Part shown: one piece after another, positions 32,225 to 39,780 of the stretch | Numbering within the stretch: the stretch's first letter is position 1 | Layout: each line of letters begins with the position of its first letter | DNA from: Methanoculleus chikugoensis | GTDB taxonomy: Archaea > Halobacteriota > Methanomicrobia > Methanomicrobiales > Methanoculleaceae | DNA length: 60,198 bases | Assembly: GCF_900095385.1 (NCBI RefSeq) | Contig: NZ_FMID01000019.1 | Span: 1 to 60,198 of the forward strand | Reading direction: 5' to 3' | Made by a program: the position numbers and the translations under genes | The notes under the pieces: generated by a model | Seen by the model: the letters and a program-made list of their open reading frames with translations, nothing else | Told to the model about the DNA's origin: nothing | The model's database searches: none

Positions 32225-33580
32225 ATGACAGGCAACCGGTACCATGACCCGGCGGTGGAGACGCTTGCCCGCCCGGATCTCGATACGCTGATCGACGAGC
32301 GGATCCGTCTGACCGTCCGGTACGCGAGGGAGCACTCGCCCTTCTACCGCCGGTGGTTCGAGCGGCACAACATCCGCCCGGAGGCTATCCGGGAGCACGA
32401 GGATCTCCGCGATCTGCCCATCATCTCCGGGGCGACGATCCGGCGATACCAGCCCCCGCACGAGCAGGAGTTCTGTTTCAAGAGCGTCCCCTGGGAGGCG
32501 GTCTTCACCGTCAACGAGACCTCCGGGACGAGCGGTATCCCGAAGAGTTTCTTCCTCACCTGGGAGGACTGGGAGCGGTATGCGGAGAAGTACGCCCGGC
32601 TTTTTGTCTCGCAGGGCTTCGAGGCCGGCGACCGGGTGGTGGTCTGCGCTTCCTACGGGATGAACGTCGGTGCGAACACCATGACCCTCGCCGCCCGGGA
32701 CCTCGGGATGGCGATCGTCCCGGAGGGGAAGTGCACCTTTCCGGTCAGGGTGATGGAGCAGTACCGCCCGACGGCGTTGATCGGGAGCGTCTTCAAGCTC
32801 CTCCGGCTCGCCCGCAGGATGGAGGCGGAAGGGCACCCGCCACAGGACTCGGGCGTGAAACGCCTCGTCGTCGGGGGCGAGAGTTTCGCCCCGGAATCGA
32901 GGCGCTACCTGGAGGAGGTCTGGGGATGCCCGGTCTACAACTCCTACGGGAGCACCGAGGGGACGATGTGCGGCGAATGCACCCGTCAGGCAGGACTCCA
33001 CGTCCCCGAGGATCTGGTTCACTTCGACCTCTACGACCCCGGGATGAACCGGTTCGTCCATGACGGCGAGACGGGGAGGCTGGTCTATACGACGCTCCTT
33101 GCGCCGGGCAAGAGGGCGGGGACGCTCCTCATCAACTACGATACGGAGGATACCTGCTCGGTCGTCTCCCGGGAGCAGTGCGGGTGCGGGCGGACGCACA
33201 TGCGGATCGCCTCACCCCGACGCGAGGCGGAGACGATCCGGATCGGGGATATCGCGCTCAACCGGGTGGACGTGGAGGCGGCGGTCTTTGCGCCCGAGAA
33301 CATGGCCCGCCTGAACGGGGAGTACGAGGCGTTCGTCTACGGCGGCGACGAGGCGGGGGAGACCATCCTCCGGGTGAGCGTGGAGTGCTTCGATCCCGCC
33401 CGCGTCGATGCGGACGAGGTCGGGGAGACGTTCCTTGCCGCCCTCCTGCGGTCGGTTCCGGCCCTTTCGGGGGCATACGAGGACGGGTCGCTCCAGATCC
33501 TCTGCAGCGTCGCGCCGCCGGGCGGGCTCGAACTCCACCGGGCGCCCGGCCGGCCGAAGCGGATCGTCGACCGGCGGTGA
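32225..33580 (+). CDS. Coenzyme F390 synthetase / phenylacetate-CoA ligase family protein
   Basis: A 451-residue adenylate-forming enzyme. It has the nucleotide loop ETSGTSGIPKSFF, the NSYGSTEGTMCGE motif and INYDTEDTC, and a C-terminal CGCGRTHMRIASPRRE domain with a CxC pair. In methanogens this branch of the PaaK family contains F390 synthetase, which adenylylates or guanylylates the deazaflavin F420 on oxygen exposure; I favour that reading, but a CoA ligase for an aromatic acid cannot be excluded. It follows the DASS transporter by 42 bases on the same strand. Confidence 0.8.
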   Translation: MTGNRYHDPAVETLARPDLDTLIDERIRLTVRYAREHSPFYRRWFERHNIRPEAIREHEDLRDLPIISGATIRRYQPPHEQEFCFKSVPWEAVFTVNETSGTSGIPKSFFLTWEDWERYAEKYARLFVSQGFEAGDRVVVCASYGMNVGANTMTLAARDLGMAIVPEGKCTFPVRVMEQYRPTALIGSVFKLLRLARRMEAEGHPPQDSGVKRLVVGGESFAPESRRYLEEVWGCPVYNSYGSTEGTMCGECTRQAGLHVPEDLVHFDLYDPGMNRFVHDGETGRLVYTTLLAPGKRAGTLLINYDTEDTCSVVSREQCGCGRTHMRIASPRREAETIRIGDIALNRVDVEAAVFAPENMARLNGEYEAFVYGGDEAGETILRVSVECFDPARVDADEVGETFLAALLRSVPALSGAYEDGSLQILCSVAPPGGLELHRAPGRPKRIVDRR

Positions 33581-33621
33581 GGAGTGCGGGAAGTGCAAGG
33601 GTTCGTGTTGGGACACCGGGT

Positions 33622-33691
33622 TTCGCGGCTTCGCGTGAGCGGCTTGTGAGGATAGTAATACGGCCTCACGCGAAGAGCGCGAAGCCGCGAA
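33622..33691. repeat. Dispersed palindromic repeat family A, copy 4
   Basis: TTCGCGGCTTCGCGTGAG (33622-33639) faces CTCACGCGAAGAGCGCGAAG (33665-33684) and a further CCGCGAAG unit. Here the arms have the opposite order to copies 1-3, so the hairpin is turned inside out relative to them. Confidence 0.75.
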
Positions 33692-33713
33692 GTGCGACGT
33701 TCCGGTAGGAACG

Positions 33714-33786
33714 GAGCATGAGCACCGTCAGGTGTGAAAGACGACGGCCCTTTGGACTGGAGTTCGAGCACCGTCGGGTGCGAAAA
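33714..33786 (+). repeat. Dispersed repeat family B, two tandem units
   Basis: Two related units: GGAGCATGAGCACCGTCAGG followed by TGTGAAAG (33714-33741) and GGAGTTCGAGCACCGTCGGG followed by TGCGAAAA (33759-33787). The first 20-mer recurs exactly, inverted, at 50339-50358. No gene lies in 33581-33851. Confidence 0.7.
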
Positions 33787-33851
33787 CGTGAAGTTCGACA
33801 GATGGGTCCAGGCGACGTGAATTCACCCCTATGGTGCTCCCGAGCCGCCCC

Positions 33852-34385
33852 CTACCGCCGTCGCACCAGGTAGCCGGCCAGCCCTGCCGCGAGGGCAGCC
33901 GCCGGGAGAACGGATCCTGCCGCGGTCGGCGTGGGGCTTGCCATCGTCGTCGGCGGTGTGGTGGCGGCCGGGGTTGCCGTCGGCGTCGGGGTCGCCGGCG
34001 CCGCCTCGACGACGGTGAAGGTGGTGCTTGCGGTGGCGTCGCCCTCGACCCACTCCACGGTCACGCTGTACTCCCCGGGCTCGAACCCGGTCGTGTCCAC
34101 GTCGAACGACCAGGTGTTCGCGGTGTTGTTCCCCTCCTCTACAACGGCCGTTCCCGACGTCCCTCCCTGCACCGAGGCGTTCCCCGGCCCGAACCCGACC
34201 GGCGTCACCTTGATGAGCAGGCGGTTGCCGGGGGCGAGGTTCGTCGTCCCGCCGATGGCGACCGTCTCTCCGGCGGCGACCGTACCGATATCGTCGATAC
34301 CCGTCTGCTGTGCGGCGGCAGTGCCGCAGATACATGCCGCAATCACGAGCGCGGCCGCGATGCCGGCAAATCTCCTGACGTTCAT
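33852..34385 (-). CDS. Small secreted C-terminally anchored protein
   Basis: A 177-residue surface protein of the same design as the gene at 29462: signal peptide (RRFAGIAAALVIAACICGTAAA), one beta domain (about 28-120, starting IDDIGTVAAGETVAIGGTTN), a Thr/Pro-rich linker and a C-terminal hydrophobic helix ending VRRR. The domain resembles the carboxy-terminal domains of methanogen S-layer-associated proteins. The ATG at 34385 gives the proper signal; the earlier start adds nine charged residues. Ligand or partner unknown. Confidence 0.8.
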   Translation of the reverse strand: MNVRRFAGIAAALVIAACICGTAAAQQTGIDDIGTVAAGETVAIGGTTNLAPGNRLLIKVTPVGFGPGNASVQGGTSGTAVVEEGNNTANTWSFDVDTTGFEPGEYSVTVEWVEGDATASTTFTVVEAAPATPTPTATPAATTPPTTMASPTPTAAGSVLPAAALAAGLAGYLVRRR

Positions 34386-34633
34386 GCCTTCTCTCACCTC
34401 TCCTTCCTGCACGGCAGGATAAGAAGTTACCCGGGCCCGGCCGTCCGGCCGGCCATTCCTCTTTACGAGGAAAACCCCGTCTTTTTTTCTCTCTCCCCTG
34501 CGGTGCAGCCCCGGTTCGGGCTCTTGGGAACGGTGCCGGCCTGTTTCTGATCCTCAAGCCCGCTTCCTCCGGGGCAAGATACTTACCTTCGGCCCCCGTA
34601 GCAGGGAGAGATGGAGGGAGTTTTCTGGTAGAG

Positions 34634-34909
34634 ATGCAGCACGTCCCCGGCGAGGACCGCGGCAGGGTGATGCTCTACGCCCTGAGCACCTGCGGCTGGT
34701 GCGCCCGGACGAAGGAACTTCTCACCGACCTCGGCGTCGGGTTCTCGTACGTCTACGTGGACCTGCTCGCGGGGGAGGAGCGCGACCGCGTGGTCCGGGA
34801 GGTCGAACGCTGGAACCCTCGGCTCTCGTTTCCGACGGTCGTCATCGACGACGCAACGGTGATCGTGGGGTTCCGGGAGGAAGAGATCCGGGAGGCGGTC
34901 GGTGCCTGA
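34634..34909 (+). CDS. Glutaredoxin/thioredoxin-like redoxin
   Basis: A 91-residue redoxin. MLYALSTCGWCARTKELL carries the CGWC active site and RLSFPTVVIDDATVIVGF the cis-proline loop (FPT). The short length and GFREEEI ending resemble NrdH/glutaredoxin-like proteins. It overlaps the ferredoxin:thioredoxin reductase gene by eight bases, so it is very probably the disulfide substrate of that enzyme. Confidence 0.9.
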   Translation: MQHVPGEDRGRVMLYALSTCGWCARTKELLTDLGVGFSYVYVDLLAGEERDRVVREVERWNPRLSFPTVVIDDATVIVGFREEEIREAVGA

Positions 34910-35414
34910 TGCGGTGAGTGACGGAGAGGTGAACCGGCTCATGCGCGACCTCGAAGCCGAGGCAGAGGCCGGCGGGTACCACCTCAACCCCGACCGGGAG
35001 TTCACCTGCGATCTCGTCAGGGGCCTGCTCGCGAACCGGGAGCGGTACGGCTACATCTCCTGCCCCTGCAGGCTTGCCTCGGGAAACCGGGACGACGACC
35101 TCGACATCATCTGCCCCTGCGACTACCGGGACCCCGATCTCGCCGACTTCGGGGCCTGCTACTGCGCGCTCTACGTCACCGCCGATGTGGAGAGCGGGAA
35201 GCGTGCCGCCGCCCCCGTCCCGGAACGGCGGCCGCCCCCGGCGGAGCGCACCCGGCAGAAGGAGGAACGCGCCTTGGTGGGCCGCGCACCGGGAACCCTG
35301 AACTACCCGGTCTGGCGGTGCCGGGTCTGCGGTTACCTCTGCGCCCGGAACGAGCCGCCCGAGACCTGCCCCATCTGCCGGGTCTCCCGCGACCGGTTCG
35401 AGCGGTTTATGTGA
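34902..35414 (+). CDS. Ferredoxin:thioredoxin reductase catalytic subunit with C-terminal rubredoxin domain
   Basis: A 170-residue protein. Residues about 10-95 are the FTR catalytic chain, with cluster and disulfide cysteines in ISCPCRLASG, IICPCDY and GACYCALY (the usual CHC is CYC here). Residues about 135-170 form a rubredoxin-like zinc/iron site (WRCRVCGYLC and ETCPICRVS). Such fusions in methanogens take electrons from ferredoxin to reduce redoxins. A charged linker joins the parts. The start is GTG at 34902, spaced eight bases from GGGAGG; an in-frame GTG at 34914 is an alternative. Operon with the redoxin. Confidence 0.92.
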   Translation: MPDAVSDGEVNRLMRDLEAEAEAGGYHLNPDREFTCDLVRGLLANRERYGYISCPCRLASGNRDDDLDIICPCDYRDPDLADFGACYCALYVTADVESGKRAAAPVPERRPPPAERTRQKEERALVGRAPGTLNYPVWRCRVCGYLCARNEPPETCPICRVSRDRFERFM

Positions 35415-35761
35415 ACCGGGAGGCGACGGCGTAGAGCGCGAGTATCGCGCTCCCGGAGAGGATGACCGGGGCGGGAGCGCAACCCCGATATCCGCGCCGC
35501 CCTCCTCGGTTCGAATTGCTGCCGTTCTCGATGGTTGAATGTCTCTCTGCGGAGAGAAGATTCTTTGCGGACAATTCTATGGTCTAAACTCCGCGCGGCG
35601 GCGCGCCATGCGGTGAAAACCGATCTTATGCAGTCTTTCTCCTCCCTCCCGGTATCCTCACCCGGCCGGAGGCGGAGATGAGGCGCGTTATACCGAAAAA
35701 ACCACACATGGCCGCCGGCCGATCCAGAGGAGTCATATATCGGACAGGGTGAGTATCCTGT
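35415..35761. other. Intergenic region without a recognisable gene
   Basis: About 350 bases with no convincing frame on either strand. The only clear signal is CATATATCG at 35734-35742, a TATA box 24 bases before the ATG at 35762. Confidence 0.5.
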
Positions 35762-35977
35762 ATGCCGAGGGTGCGGATCAACGACGGAGACCTCCCCACC
35801 GGAACCGGCGTGGAGGGAGGACGGAAGAAGAAGCCCGACGAGGCCCCGGCCCCCGGCCGCCGGGAGCCCGAACGGGAGACTGCGAAGAAGGAGGAGAGCC
35901 GCGGGAAGTCCCGGCGGGGAGAGCCCCTCTTCGGGGACGCCGACGACGCCGATATCTTCTACACGAAGAAGAAGTAG
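35762..35977 (+). CDS. Small charged hypothetical protein (71 aa)
   Basis: Family unknown. The product is very hydrophilic (PRVRINDGDLPTGTG, GGRKKKPDEAPAPGRREPER) and ends DADDADIFYTKKK; it is probably disordered. A TATA box at leaderless distance upstream and a codon pattern like its neighbours support expression. It ends two bases before the convergent OB-fold gene's stop. Confidence 0.65.
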   Translation: MPRVRINDGDLPTGTGVEGGRKKKPDEAPAPGRREPERETAKKEESRGKSRRGEPLFGDADDADIFYTKKK

Positions 35978-35978
35978 T

Positions 35979-36344
35979 TCATCTCAGAACCCGGATGTCC
36001 CCGGATGAGGATACCACCACCTCCCGTTTTCCGCGATAGGTCTGAACGACCCCGTACAGCGTTATGTTCTCGTTTTCGTGCAGTTCGAGCCCGGCGGCCA
36101 CGTTCTCCGGCAGGAAGACCGCGGTGCCGTTGACGGTGAGGATCAGGTGATTGCCGGTCGAGGTCTTCGCGATCCCTTCGATGCTCCCTTCGAGGAGAAC
36201 CAGCGCCCCGTCCGGGACCTCCGGTGAGTACGGCTCCGCCACCAGCGGCCGGCCGACGGCGTCGAAGAGGAGGTGCGCCGCAAGCACGATCCCGACGACG
36301 CATACGAGGGTGACGAGTGCTGCTTTCTCCTGCCGTTCCAGCAT
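35979..36344 (-). CDS. Membrane-anchored OB-fold protein
   Basis: A 121-residue protein with one N-terminal membrane helix (about 8-29, AALVTLVCVVGIVLAAHLL) and an extracytoplasmic small beta barrel resembling a nucleic-acid-binding OB fold (ALVLLEGSIEGIAKTSTG, HLILTVNGTAVFLPE, ITLYGVVQTYRGKREVVV). This type occurs next to nucleases in other genomes; here the secreted PLD protein is nearby (36968) but not in the same operon. Ligand unknown. Confidence 0.75.
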   Translation of the reverse strand: MLERQEKAALVTLVCVVGIVLAAHLLFDAVGRPLVAEPYSPEVPDGALVLLEGSIEGIAKTSTGNHLILTVNGTAVFLPENVAAGLELHENENITLYGVVQTYRGKREVVVSSSGDIRVLR

Positions 36345-36392
36345 AGTAATCCCTATCGACTCCCGGGCTAATAACTTCCGTCACGTTGATAT

Positions 36393-36407
36393 GTTAACAG
36401 CGTTAAC
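36393..36407 (+). promoter_or_regulatory. Candidate operator GTTAAC-N3-GTTAAC
   Basis: Two copies of the palindrome GTTAAC separated by AGC lie 9-23 bases before the ATG at 36416, where a TATA-proximal repressor site would sit. The winged-helix protein encoded next is the obvious candidate to bind it (autoregulation). The flanks are AT-richer than average. Confidence 0.5.
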
Positions 36408-36415
36408 TATCCTCT

Positions 36416-36649
36416 ATGGATGATGTGAACCTCCCCCCTTCCTCGAGAAAGATCCTCCTCCTGCTCGAAGATGGGGGCGCCCTGACCCACAAGGAGCTCG
36501 TCCGCCTCAGCAGCCTTGCCCCCCGCACCGTCCGGTATGCTTTAAAACGACTCAAAGACAACGATATGATCGTGGAGAAGTTCAACTTCAGGGATGCACG
36601 GCAGATCCTCTACGAGTACAAAGACTCCCAGATGGTGTCTGCGCAATGA
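36416..36649 (+). CDS. Winged-helix transcriptional regulator (77 aa)
   Basis: A single winged-helix domain of the MarR/ArsR-like type: RKILLLLEDGGALTHKELVR, then SSLAPRTVRYALKRLKDNDM as recognition helix region and IVEKFNFRDARQILYEY as the wing. No sensor domain. It begins nine bases after a GTTAAC-N3-GTTAAC element, and its stop overlaps the ATG of the next HTH gene. Likely an autoregulated local regulator; targets unknown. Confidence 0.88.
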   Translation: MDDVNLPPSSRKILLLLEDGGALTHKELVRLSSLAPRTVRYALKRLKDNDMIVEKFNFRDARQILYEYKDSQMVSAQ

Positions 36650-36963
36650 CCGAGCCTTCCCCCTGCGACATCATGCGGTGCGATACCCTCGTCCGGAGGC
36701 TGCTTCCGCAGATGCGTGCCGAGATGGTCTATCGTCTGGTGAATGAGCGGGGGATCACGCAGAGCGAGGCCTCGAAGCGTCTCGGGATCAGCAGGGCCGC
36801 GATATCCCAGTACATGAGCCGGAAACGCGGATTCAACCGGGAAGTTCTCCCCGACAACCTTGAATCGGTCATCGAGCGGTGGGTCTCCGCCGTCGCCTCG
36901 GGCGAGGGGACGATCACCATCTGCGACGTCTGCCGCTCCGCCGAGTTTGCCGGCAACCGGTGA
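36646..36963 (+). CDS. HTH protein with cysteine pairs (105 aa)
   Basis: A predicted DNA-binding protein of the XRE-like archaeal kind: YRLVNERGITQSEASKRLGI and SRAAISQYMSRKRGF form the helix-turn-helix. Cysteines in PCDIMRCDTL near the start and ICDVCRSAEF near the end could bind iron-sulfur or zinc, giving redox sensing. It is translationally coupled to the preceding winged-helix gene by an ATGA overlap, so both regulators act as a unit. Confidence 0.85.
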   Translation: MTEPSPCDIMRCDTLVRRLLPQMRAEMVYRLVNERGITQSEASKRLGISRAAISQYMSRKRGFNREVLPDNLESVIERWVSAVASGEGTITICDVCRSAEFAGNR

Positions 36964-36967
36964 CGTA

Positions 36968-38644
36968 TCAGGCGCGCCTCCGGCGGTAGAGGTAGAGCCC
37001 CGTCAGCGCGACGAGGATGCATGCCGCCGCCGCTATTTTGATCCGATCCGGTTCCCGAACGCCGTTCGCTCCACTCCCGTCCGAAGCGTCCCAGTCGTCT
37101 TCAAAGACAGCGGTATAGTACGCGGCGATATCGGTGTGCTCGACGATCACGCCCGTTTCCCGGTTGAGCGCCGGTGAGTTGGCGTTCCAGTTGATGCTGC
37201 TGACGAGCACCGTTTTTCCGTCGACGATGACGCCTTTGTTGTGGATCTTTGCGAGATCGTTCGCTTCGAGGTCGGCGAGCCGGGCTTCGAGCGGCAGCCC
37301 CTCGGCCGCGGCGATCCGGTTGATAATCTCGACCATCTCGTCGTTGTCCGCGGCGCCCTCGGTGTTGAACCAGGCAGAGTCGAGGAGCACCCGCACCGCG
37401 ACGCCCCGCCGGGAGGCCTCGATCGCGGCCGCGAGGTAGGGGTTGAGGTCGTACGGGGTCTCGTTCGTGATGTAGGCCTGCTCGATCGCGATGCTCTCCT
37501 CTGCGCCCTCGATCAGGTCGAGGATGAGGACGCTGGTGTCCGGGGATATGACCGGGGTCACCCGCGCCCCCTCCGCGCGGCAGGGGGCGAACTCGACCGT
37601 GTAGTCGGGCGCCCAGGGCGTGTAGAGTTCGGCCGTCGTCCCTTCGAGCGGGACGATGTCGCCGCCCGCCGAATCGAATGAGAAGACCTCCCGGAAGTAG
37701 GCCGCGAGTGCCGGATCCTCGAGGAGGACGCCCCACCCGCGGTTGCCCTGCAGCCCCGCCGCCGGGTAGCCGCCGGGCTTGAAGTTCTCGCTCCCGAGGA
37801 GGACGGTGCTCCCGTCGATGACGATGTATTTTGCGTGGTCGTAGCGGTACTTCGCGTGGGCGGCATCGGTCGTCGTCATCGAGAGAACCGGGATGCCGCT
37901 CCGGTTGAGGGCGCCGGCGACCGCGCGCCCCTCCGGCGAGACCCCGCCCACCGGCCCGCCCTCGAGGAGGATTGTCACGGCAACCCCTCGTTTGCGGGCG
38001 GCGATGAGGTCGCCTGCCATCTTCTCGTCGGTGAACTCGTAGACGTTTACGAGGATCTCGCGCTCCGCCGCCGCGACGGTCGCCGAGAAGACCTCGTAGG
38101 AGCAGTCCGGGGCGGCGAACGCTGTTACCGCCACCTCTTCGAAGGTTTCTGGCGCAAAACGGGACTGGCCGATAAAGAGCGGGCGCGGGTCCCAGACACC
38201 GTCATCGAGGTAGTGGACCTGGCCTTCCCGGGCGCAGACGTCGCCGGGCCAGGCGATCTGCTGGACGAGGGTTGTTTTGTGGTAGAGGAGGAGTTCATCC
38301 GCCCGGTTCGCCATCAGGAGGTTTCCGTTCGGGATCACGTCCGGCACGGCCGGCGTCCGCTCCTGGATCTCAAAGTCGGGGAGGTAGCCGTGCGACTGCT
38401 CGAACGCCGGACCGCTCCTCGCGACCACCAGTCGCCCGTCGATCCGCGTTCCGGGCGGGAACCGGTAGCCGCCTTCGCCGTCCGAGAGGACGAACCCGTC
38501 GAGGATCCCCGTCCCCTCGAGCACCAGGTACTCGTCGGGGTCGCCGGGCTGGTAGGGGTCCGGGCAGAACTCGACGATCTGAATACCGGCGGTCGTGCCG
38601 GCAAGGAGACAGAGGAGCAGGACGGCGGCGGCGATCCGGCGCAT
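36968..38644 (-). CDS. Secreted phospholipase D-like protein with lamin-tail-like domain
   Basis: A 558-residue exported protein: signal peptide (AAAVLLLCLLAGTTAG), an N-terminal lamin-tail-like beta domain (about 20-110: IQIVEFCPDPYQPGDPDEYL), two PLD modules with HKD motifs HAKYIVIDGSTVLLGSENF and HNKGVIVDGKTVLVSSINW, and a C-terminal helix with RRRR that keeps it in the membrane. PLD domains of this kind are nucleases or phospholipases; the lamin-tail fusion is often seen on extracellular nucleases. Proposed role: DNA uptake or scavenging at the surface (inference). Convergent with the HTH pair. Confidence 0.88.
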   Translation of the reverse strand: MRRIAAAVLLLCLLAGTTAGIQIVEFCPDPYQPGDPDEYLVLEGTGILDGFVLSDGEGGYRFPPGTRIDGRLVVARSGPAFEQSHGYLPDFEIQERTPAVPDVIPNGNLLMANRADELLLYHKTTLVQQIAWPGDVCAREGQVHYLDDGVWDPRPLFIGQSRFAPETFEEVAVTAFAAPDCSYEVFSATVAAAEREILVNVYEFTDEKMAGDLIAARKRGVAVTILLEGGPVGGVSPEGRAVAGALNRSGIPVLSMTTTDAAHAKYRYDHAKYIVIDGSTVLLGSENFKPGGYPAAGLQGNRGWGVLLEDPALAAYFREVFSFDSAGGDIVPLEGTTAELYTPWAPDYTVEFAPCRAEGARVTPVISPDTSVLILDLIEGAEESIAIEQAYITNETPYDLNPYLAAAIEASRRGVAVRVLLDSAWFNTEGAADNDEMVEIINRIAAAEGLPLEARLADLEANDLAKIHNKGVIVDGKTVLVSSINWNANSPALNRETGVIVEHTDIAAYYTAVFEDDWDASDGSGANGVREPDRIKIAAAACILVALTGLYLYRRRRA

Positions 38645-38686
38645 ACGTAAAGAGTTATGTCATCTCCGGTTTAATAGCGAAACGAT

Positions 38687-39289
38687 ATGAATTCGCCCGC
38701 ACCCCCGCTGGTCGTCAAGGTCGGAGGGAGCCTCTTCGATCGGGTCGTCCCCCTGATCGAGATCTTCAGGGAGGTCGGACGCCCGGTGCTGATCGTGCCC
38801 GGCGGCGGGAAGTTCGCCGACCTCGTCCGGCGGCTCGACGTCTCCGAGGACGCCGCCCACTGGATGGCGATCGCCGGCATGGAGCAGTTTGCGTGGTACA
38901 TCGCCTCGCACGGCATCCCGGCAACCTCCACCCTCGCGCTTCCCGCGGAGGCGACGGTCCTCCTCCCCTACTGCGGCCTGCGTGAAGCCGACCCCCTCCC
39001 CCACTCCTGGGACGTCACCTCCGACACCATCGCCGCCTGGGTCGCTCGCGAACTCTCGGCCGACCTCCTCCTCCTGAAATCGGTCGACGGCATCCATCAC
39101 CACCGTAAGCTCCTCTCGCGGGTCGAAGATCCCGATCTCGTCTCCGACGAGGTCGATCCCGCGTTCATCCGGTTCGTCTTCGATCACGATCTCCGGGCCC
39201 GGGTGGTCAACGGCAGGCACGACGAGCGTCTCCGCAGTGCCCTCCGTGGCGAGCCGGTCGTCGGGACTCTCGTCGATCCGAGATTTTAA
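38687..39289 (+). CDS. mfnE: Amino acid kinase family protein, probable MfnE
   Basis: A 200-residue kinase of the amino acid kinase fold: VVKVGGSLFDRVVPLI, then LIVPGGGKFADLVRRLDVS, and DLLLLKSVDGIHH. Size and pattern fit MfnE, which phosphorylates the aminomethylfuran alcohol phosphate in methanofuran synthesis; other small archaeal amino acid kinases are possible. The next genes on the same strand are the zinc ribbon and EF-1 beta. AUG at 38687 is preceded by a short AT-rich promoter (GTTTAATAG). Confidence 0.75.
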   Translation: MNSPAPPLVVKVGGSLFDRVVPLIEIFREVGRPVLIVPGGGKFADLVRRLDVSEDAAHWMAIAGMEQFAWYIASHGIPATSTLALPAEATVLLPYCGLREADPLPHSWDVTSDTIAAWVARELSADLLLLKSVDGIHHHRKLLSRVEDPDLVSDEVDPAFIRFVFDHDLRARVVNGRHDERLRSALRGEPVVGTLVDPRF

Positions 39290-39334
39290 TTGCTGCGGCA
39301 GCGATATGATAGGTTAACATTCGAGGAAGCAACG

Positions 39335-39499
39335 ATGACAGCGAGAGACCGATGTACCTCCTGCAACGCCACACTGGCTGAGGAAGGCTCCACCTGGTTC
39401 CCATGCCCGGTGTGCGCGCACGAGATCAACCGGTGCTACCGGTGCAGGGAGCAGAGTATAGGATATACGTGCCCGAAGTGCGGGTTCCAGGGGCCATAA
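39335..39499 (+). CDS. Zinc-ribbon protein upstream of EF-1 beta
   Basis: A 54-residue protein made of two zinc ribbons: CTSCNATL with CPVC, and CYRC with CPKC. This gene precedes the archaeal EF-1 beta gene in many archaea, and the two are only two bases apart here. Probable role in translation. The ATG at 39335 gives MTARDRCTSC; the frame extends upstream to 39290 without a ribosome site. Confidence 0.9.
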   Translation: MTARDRCTSCNATLAEEGSTWFPCPVCAHEINRCYRCREQSIGYTCPKCGFQGP

Positions 39500-39501
39500 C
39501 C

Positions 39502-39756
39502 ATGGGAAACGTAGCCATAATCGTGAAGATCATGCCGGAGTCGCCGGATGTCGACCGTGAAGCGCTCAAAGCGGCGGTCAGGGCGGCCGTCCCGGTCGAC
39601 GATATTCAGGAAGAGCCGATCGGCTTCGGCCTCGTGGCGCTGAAAGCCGCCGTCGTCGTCCCCGACAGTGCCGGGGCTCCCGATAAGGTCGAAGCAGCGC
39701 TCCAGAAGATAGAAGGCGTCGCAAGCGCCGAGATCATCGAATCCACTCTTGTATGA
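39502..39756 (+). CDS. ef1b: Translation elongation factor 1 beta (aEF-1 beta)
   Basis: An 84-residue protein with the archaeal EF-1 beta pattern: VAIIVKIMPESPDVDREALK, the core IQEEPIGFGLVALKAAVVVP, and the ending VASAEIIESTLV. It is the GDP/GTP exchange factor for EF-1 alpha. Cotranscribed with the zinc-ribbon gene. Convergent with mdh, with a short T-run in the 24-base gap. Confidence 0.95.
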   Translation: MGNVAIIVKIMPESPDVDREALKAAVRAAVPVDDIQEEPIGFGLVALKAAVVVPDSAGAPDKVEAALQKIEGVASAEIIESTLV

Positions 39757-39780
39757 GTGGGACTTCGATACCTACTTTTG

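Noticed and set aside
31751-33199. 482-codon minus frame
   Set aside because: Antisense to the DASS transporter and F390 synthetase genes.
33852-34385. Possible pilin
   Set aside because: No type IV pilin signal; the signal peptide, Thr/Pro linker and C-terminal anchor fit an S-layer-associated protein.
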